DNA from: Hyphomicrobiaceae bacterium
GTDB taxonomy: Bacteria; Pseudomonadota; Alphaproteobacteria; Rhizobiales; Hyphomicrobiaceae
DNA: 15,702 nucleotides
Direction of reading: 5' to 3'
Assembly (NCBI GenBank): GCA_021775715.1
Contig: JAJFHI010000193.1
Location: 1-15,702 of the forward strand
Shown here: in pieces, positions 13,523-15,702 of the stretch
Layout: each line of letters begins with the position of its first letter
How positions within the stretch are numbered: the stretch's first letter is position 1
Position numbers and translations under genes: made by a program
Notes under the pieces: model-generated
Database searches by the model: none
Told to the model about the DNA's origin: nothing
The model's input: only the letters and a program-made list of their open reading frames with translations

Positions 13523-14638
13523 ATGCATATTGGTATACCGAAGGAGGTCAAAGTTCACGAGTATCGTGTGGGTATGACCCCGGCGAACGTTCGGGAAGCC
13601 GTCGCCCATGGCCATGACGTCTTCGTTCAATCGGATGCGGCAGCCCACCTGGGCTTCTCAAATCTTGATTATGAGAACGCTGGTGCAAGAATCGAACAAA
13701 CGGCTGAGGCTGTTTTTGAGCAGGCCCAGCTCATTGTAAAAGTCAAAGAGCCCCAGCCCAAAGAGTGCGCTCTGCTTCGGGAGAATCATACTCTCTTCAC
13801 TTACCTACACTTGGCCGCCAACCCGGACTTGGCGCGGGCACTCATGAGTTCTGGCGCCACAGCTATCGCCTACGAAACTGTGACAAGTCCGACTAAGGGG
13901 TTGCCTCTGTTGGCTCCGATGAGCGAAGTCGCAGGCCGTCTTGCGGTTCAGGCCGGGGCGCACTGCCTTGAAATGGAACAAGGAGGACGCGGCATTCTTC
14001 TCGGAGGAGCCGCCGGTGTGGCGGCTGCAGACGTTGTGATCTTGGGCGGTGGCGTTGCCGGCACAAACGCTGTCAGAATGGCGGTTGGCTTAGAGGCGAG
14101 CGTAACGTGTATTGATATCGACATTGATCGCCTCTACGCACTCGACCAATATTTCGGCGCCTCGCTCAACACAATCTTTGCAACGAAACAGTCGATCGAG
14201 GACTATGTGCTTGAGGCGGATCTGGTGATTGGTGCCGCGCTGGTCCCAGGTGCCGCGGCGCCAAAACTCATCACAAACGAGATGGTGCGGAAAATGAAGC
14301 GTGGATCAGTCATCGTTGATATCGCAATCGATCAGGGGGGAATATCGGAGACATCCCGACCAACGACATACGATCAACCCAGTTACGTGGAGCACGATGT
14401 TGTCCATTACTGTGTTTCGAATATGCCTGGTGCAGTCGCGCGCACATCGACCTACGCCCTCAACAACGCAACGCTACCGTATGTATTGGCGTTGACAAAA
14501 AACGGTTCATTGGATGCACTGAGGAACAATTCAAACCTGCTTGCAGGTTTGAATGTTTACAAAGGTCAGATCACCCACCCTGCTGTGGCTGATGCTCTGG
14601 GAATTCCATGTACAAATTCGGCGGACACTATTCGGTGA
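13523..14638 (+). CDS. ald: Alanine dehydrogenase
   Basis: The ATG at 13523 has AGGA nine bases upstream and gives 371 residues, the standard Ald length; a longer frame from 13436 is not needed. The enzyme converts L-alanine, NAD+ and water to pyruvate, ammonia and NADH, linking alanine to carbon and nitrogen metabolism in the cytoplasm. Family residues are in register: MHIGIPKE start, Arg15, Lys75 in IVKVKEP (pyruvate binding), catalytic His96 in YLHLAANPD, the NAD-binding VILGGGVAGTNAV, and the catalytic Asp in VDIAIDQGG. The C-terminal LLAGLNVYKGQITHPAVADA is also typical. It appears intact and active. No Lrp-type regulator gene, often adjacent in proteobacteria, is seen here. Confidence 0.97.
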   Translation: MHIGIPKEVKVHEYRVGMTPANVREAVAHGHDVFVQSDAAAHLGFSNLDYENAGARIEQTAEAVFEQAQLIVKVKEPQPKECALLRENHTLFTYLHLAANPDLARALMSSGATAIAYETVTSPTKGLPLLAPMSEVAGRLAVQAGAHCLEMEQGGRGILLGGAAGVAAADVVILGGGVAGTNAVRMAVGLEASVTCIDIDIDRLYALDQYFGASLNTIFATKQSIEDYVLEADLVIGAALVPGAAAPKLITNEMVRKMKRGSVIVDIAIDQGGISETSRPTTYDQPSYVEHDVVHYCVSNMPGAVARTSTYALNNATLPYVLALTKNGSLDALRNNSNLLAGLNVYKGQITHPAVADALGIPCTNSADTIR

Positions 14639-14686
14639 AGCGTCTTCTCAAACACCAAATGGTGGGTTGCAGGTTTGACTTCGGAG

Positions 14687-15157
14687 CTACATGTGCACCG
14701 CTATATTGCCGTGCGGGCACTTCTCCTGCATCCGTCGAAATTGCATACGTGTGAGATGCACCAAACATTCGTGATCGCCAGCTTCAAAATAGACGTCGTC
14801 TTGATCGTTTAATCTGTCATCCACGATCGTATCGATGCCATAGGCGGCACCCAACGGAGGGATGGCACCAGGATCGCAATCGTGAAATAGCGAAACGATT
14901 TCGTCTTCGGCAGCGAGTGACACGGGGCCCTCTACAAAATCGCGAATTGCATCCATTCGAACGTTGCAAGAGGCGGGAACAACGGCGAGTTTAAAACCGC
15001 CCTCACAACTCAAAACGACGCCTTTGGCGACGCAATCGCCGGAAACGTGACTTGCATCGGCCGTCTGTGCTGATGTGGCTGTCGGTCGGTGGACCATCAC
15101 ATCGTAGTCGATGTTTTTGTCTTCAAGATAACTACGGAGCGTGGGTGCAACTGACAT
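14687..15157 (-). CDS. YbaK/EbsC-family aminoacyl-tRNA editing-domain protein
   Basis: The start at ATG 15157 is set by GGAGG at 15163-15167 (five-base spacer); a TTG at 15169 is in frame but poorly placed. The 156-residue protein has the YbaK fold signature: an N-terminal SYLEDKNIDYDVMVHRPTAT, the conserved Lys45 in AKGVVL, FKLAVVPASCNVRMDAI and GAIPPLGAAYGI, the G-x-x-PP loop of the editing pocket. Such free-standing domains hydrolyse mischarged tRNAs (Cys-tRNA-Pro, Ala-tRNA-Pro and others); the specificity of this one is not deducible. It converges on ald with a gap of 48 bases. I see nothing truncated. Confidence 0.85.
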   Translation of the reverse strand: MSVAPTLRSYLEDKNIDYDVMVHRPTATSAQTADASHVSGDCVAKGVVLSCEGGFKLAVVPASCNVRMDAIRDFVEGPVSLAAEDEIVSLFHDCDPGAIPPLGAAYGIDTIVDDRLNDQDDVYFEAGDHECLVHLTRMQFRRMQEKCPHGNIAVHM

Positions 15158-15238
15158 GGCATCCTCCAAACACTTGGGTTAAGTGATTGCGACAGGTCTG
15201 CGCGACCCACAGGAGCAGCATGAAAAACACCGGGCGTT

Positions 15239-15475
15239 TCATGTCTGCCCCGGTCGCTCACCAATACGAATATTAAATAGTAGGCCCGTAAAGCTTTTCT
15301 TACAAGCTCTCAGTGATGCCCTCACGTCGCACAGCTCGGATATGGAGTGCTCACCCCGAAGGCCTTCAAGGACAATCGGGATCTTCTCCTCGGAAGAAAA
15401 CTTCCGACGGGTCTGCCGGCGGATGTCCTTTACATGTCCCTCGGCCGTCTCACGCGGCTCAGGTCTCTTTGTCAT
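15239..15475 (-). pseudogene. Truncated IS3-type OrfA transposase fragment
   Basis: The 78-codon frame begins MTKRPEPRETAEGHVKDIRR, and KFSSEEKIPIVLEGLRGEHS with ISELC follows. This matches the N-terminal helix-turn-helix of a well-known group of IS3-family OrfA proteins. After residue 49 (about base 15329) the second half of the helix-turn-helix (normally a REGI motif with a downstream W-S-K-E-F) is replaced by unrelated DVRASLRACKKSF, so the element is cut. GAGGG lies a few bases before the start. No OrfB follows on this strand. Confidence 0.8.
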
Positions 15476-15498
15476 TCGTCATCCCTCATTGGATTACG

Positions 15499-15702
15499 AT
15501 GAACCAGAAAACCTCCCTTGGTAAAGCACCTCAGTCTGTCTCAAAGGCGATGACGGGATATAGATGCGGGCGGATACAGCACCGCAGAACACGCCCACCG
15601 GAAGCACCGGATTTTTATCGATGTTGGTTCTATAGCTGGCTTGAAATTCGGGATGAATTGCTACCAATCTCAGGGGCGGACGACGATGACGAAATGGGAC
15701 TT
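15499..15702 (+). CDS. Unrecognised ORF, N-terminal part, cut by the window edge
   Basis: A frame open from ATG 15499 to the end (68 codons, no stop) encodes MNQKTSLGKAPQSVSKAMTG and then RRTRPPEAPDFYRCWFYSWL followed by EIRDELLPISGADDDDEMGL. The aromatic/charged pattern of the second half looks like real protein, more than the first half. No family is recognised. There is no clear ribosome-binding site; ATG 15550 is an alternative start. It diverges from the transposase fragment on the other strand. Confidence 0.4.
   Translation, partial: MNQKTSLGKAPQSVSKAMTGYRCGRIQHRRTRPPEAPDFYRCWFYSWLEIRDELLPISGADDDDEMGL

Overview
The window looks like accessory DNA from an alphaproteobacterium, possibly a Rhizobiales or Rhodobacterales relative. 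This is inferred from gene content and from intergenic repeats built on GTCCGCTT/AGCGGACAT arms; nothing in the window fixes the taxon. Genes are mostly solitary, in both orientations, and separated by long spacers of 300 to 900 bases. Those spacers hold dispersed palindromic repeats and worn fragments of insertion sequences. There is no long operon, no rRNA or tRNA, and no CRISPR array that I can see.

Layout, left to right. (1) 1-142 is the 3' end of an IS3-type transposase gene plus the IS end. A 49-base identical copy lies inverted at 4046-4094, so 143-4045 is bracketed by two IS ends. Between them are an endonuclease/exonuclease/phosphatase-fold hydrolase (287-1108), a small membrane protein resembling DUF6713 (1567-1917) and a secreted SMP-30-like beta-propeller protein (minus strand, 2488-3372). 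(2) 4331-5209 is a SAM-dependent methyltransferase, followed by the stub of a second IS3-type element (5220-5379). (3) 5640-6104 (minus) is an acetyltransferase of the AAC(3)-I aminoglycoside-resistance family. (4) 6795-6974 is a cobalamin riboswitch. The next gene on the same strand is an OprB-like outer-membrane porin (7119-8453), and a hairpin that would mask its ribosome-binding site lies just before the start codon. (5) 8629-9267 is a compact tyrosine recombinase. It is followed by a mercury-related pair, merF (9689-9901) and an overlapping Cys-rich GDCCVxC protein (9871-10098). (6) 10481-11446 (minus) is an unrecognised four-helix membrane protein, followed by a frame-broken small secreted protein (11879-12207). 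(7) The right end has a patatin-like phospholipase (minus, 12262-13317), alanine dehydrogenase ald (13523-14638), a YbaK-type editing-domain protein (minus, 14687-15157), a truncated IS3-type OrfA (15239-15475), and the start of an unrecognised ORF that leaves the window at 15702.

Two sets of genes look functionally linked. One is riboswitch plus porin, which suggests B12-dependent control of an outer-membrane channel. The other is merF plus the GDCCVxC gene, a translationally overlapping metal-handling pair without merR, merT, merP or merA in view. The other genes look like independent cargo. The strongest candidate for something little described is the B12-controlled OprB-type porin. The mosaic family of AGCGGACAT repeats is the second theme, because it fills most of the non-coding space.
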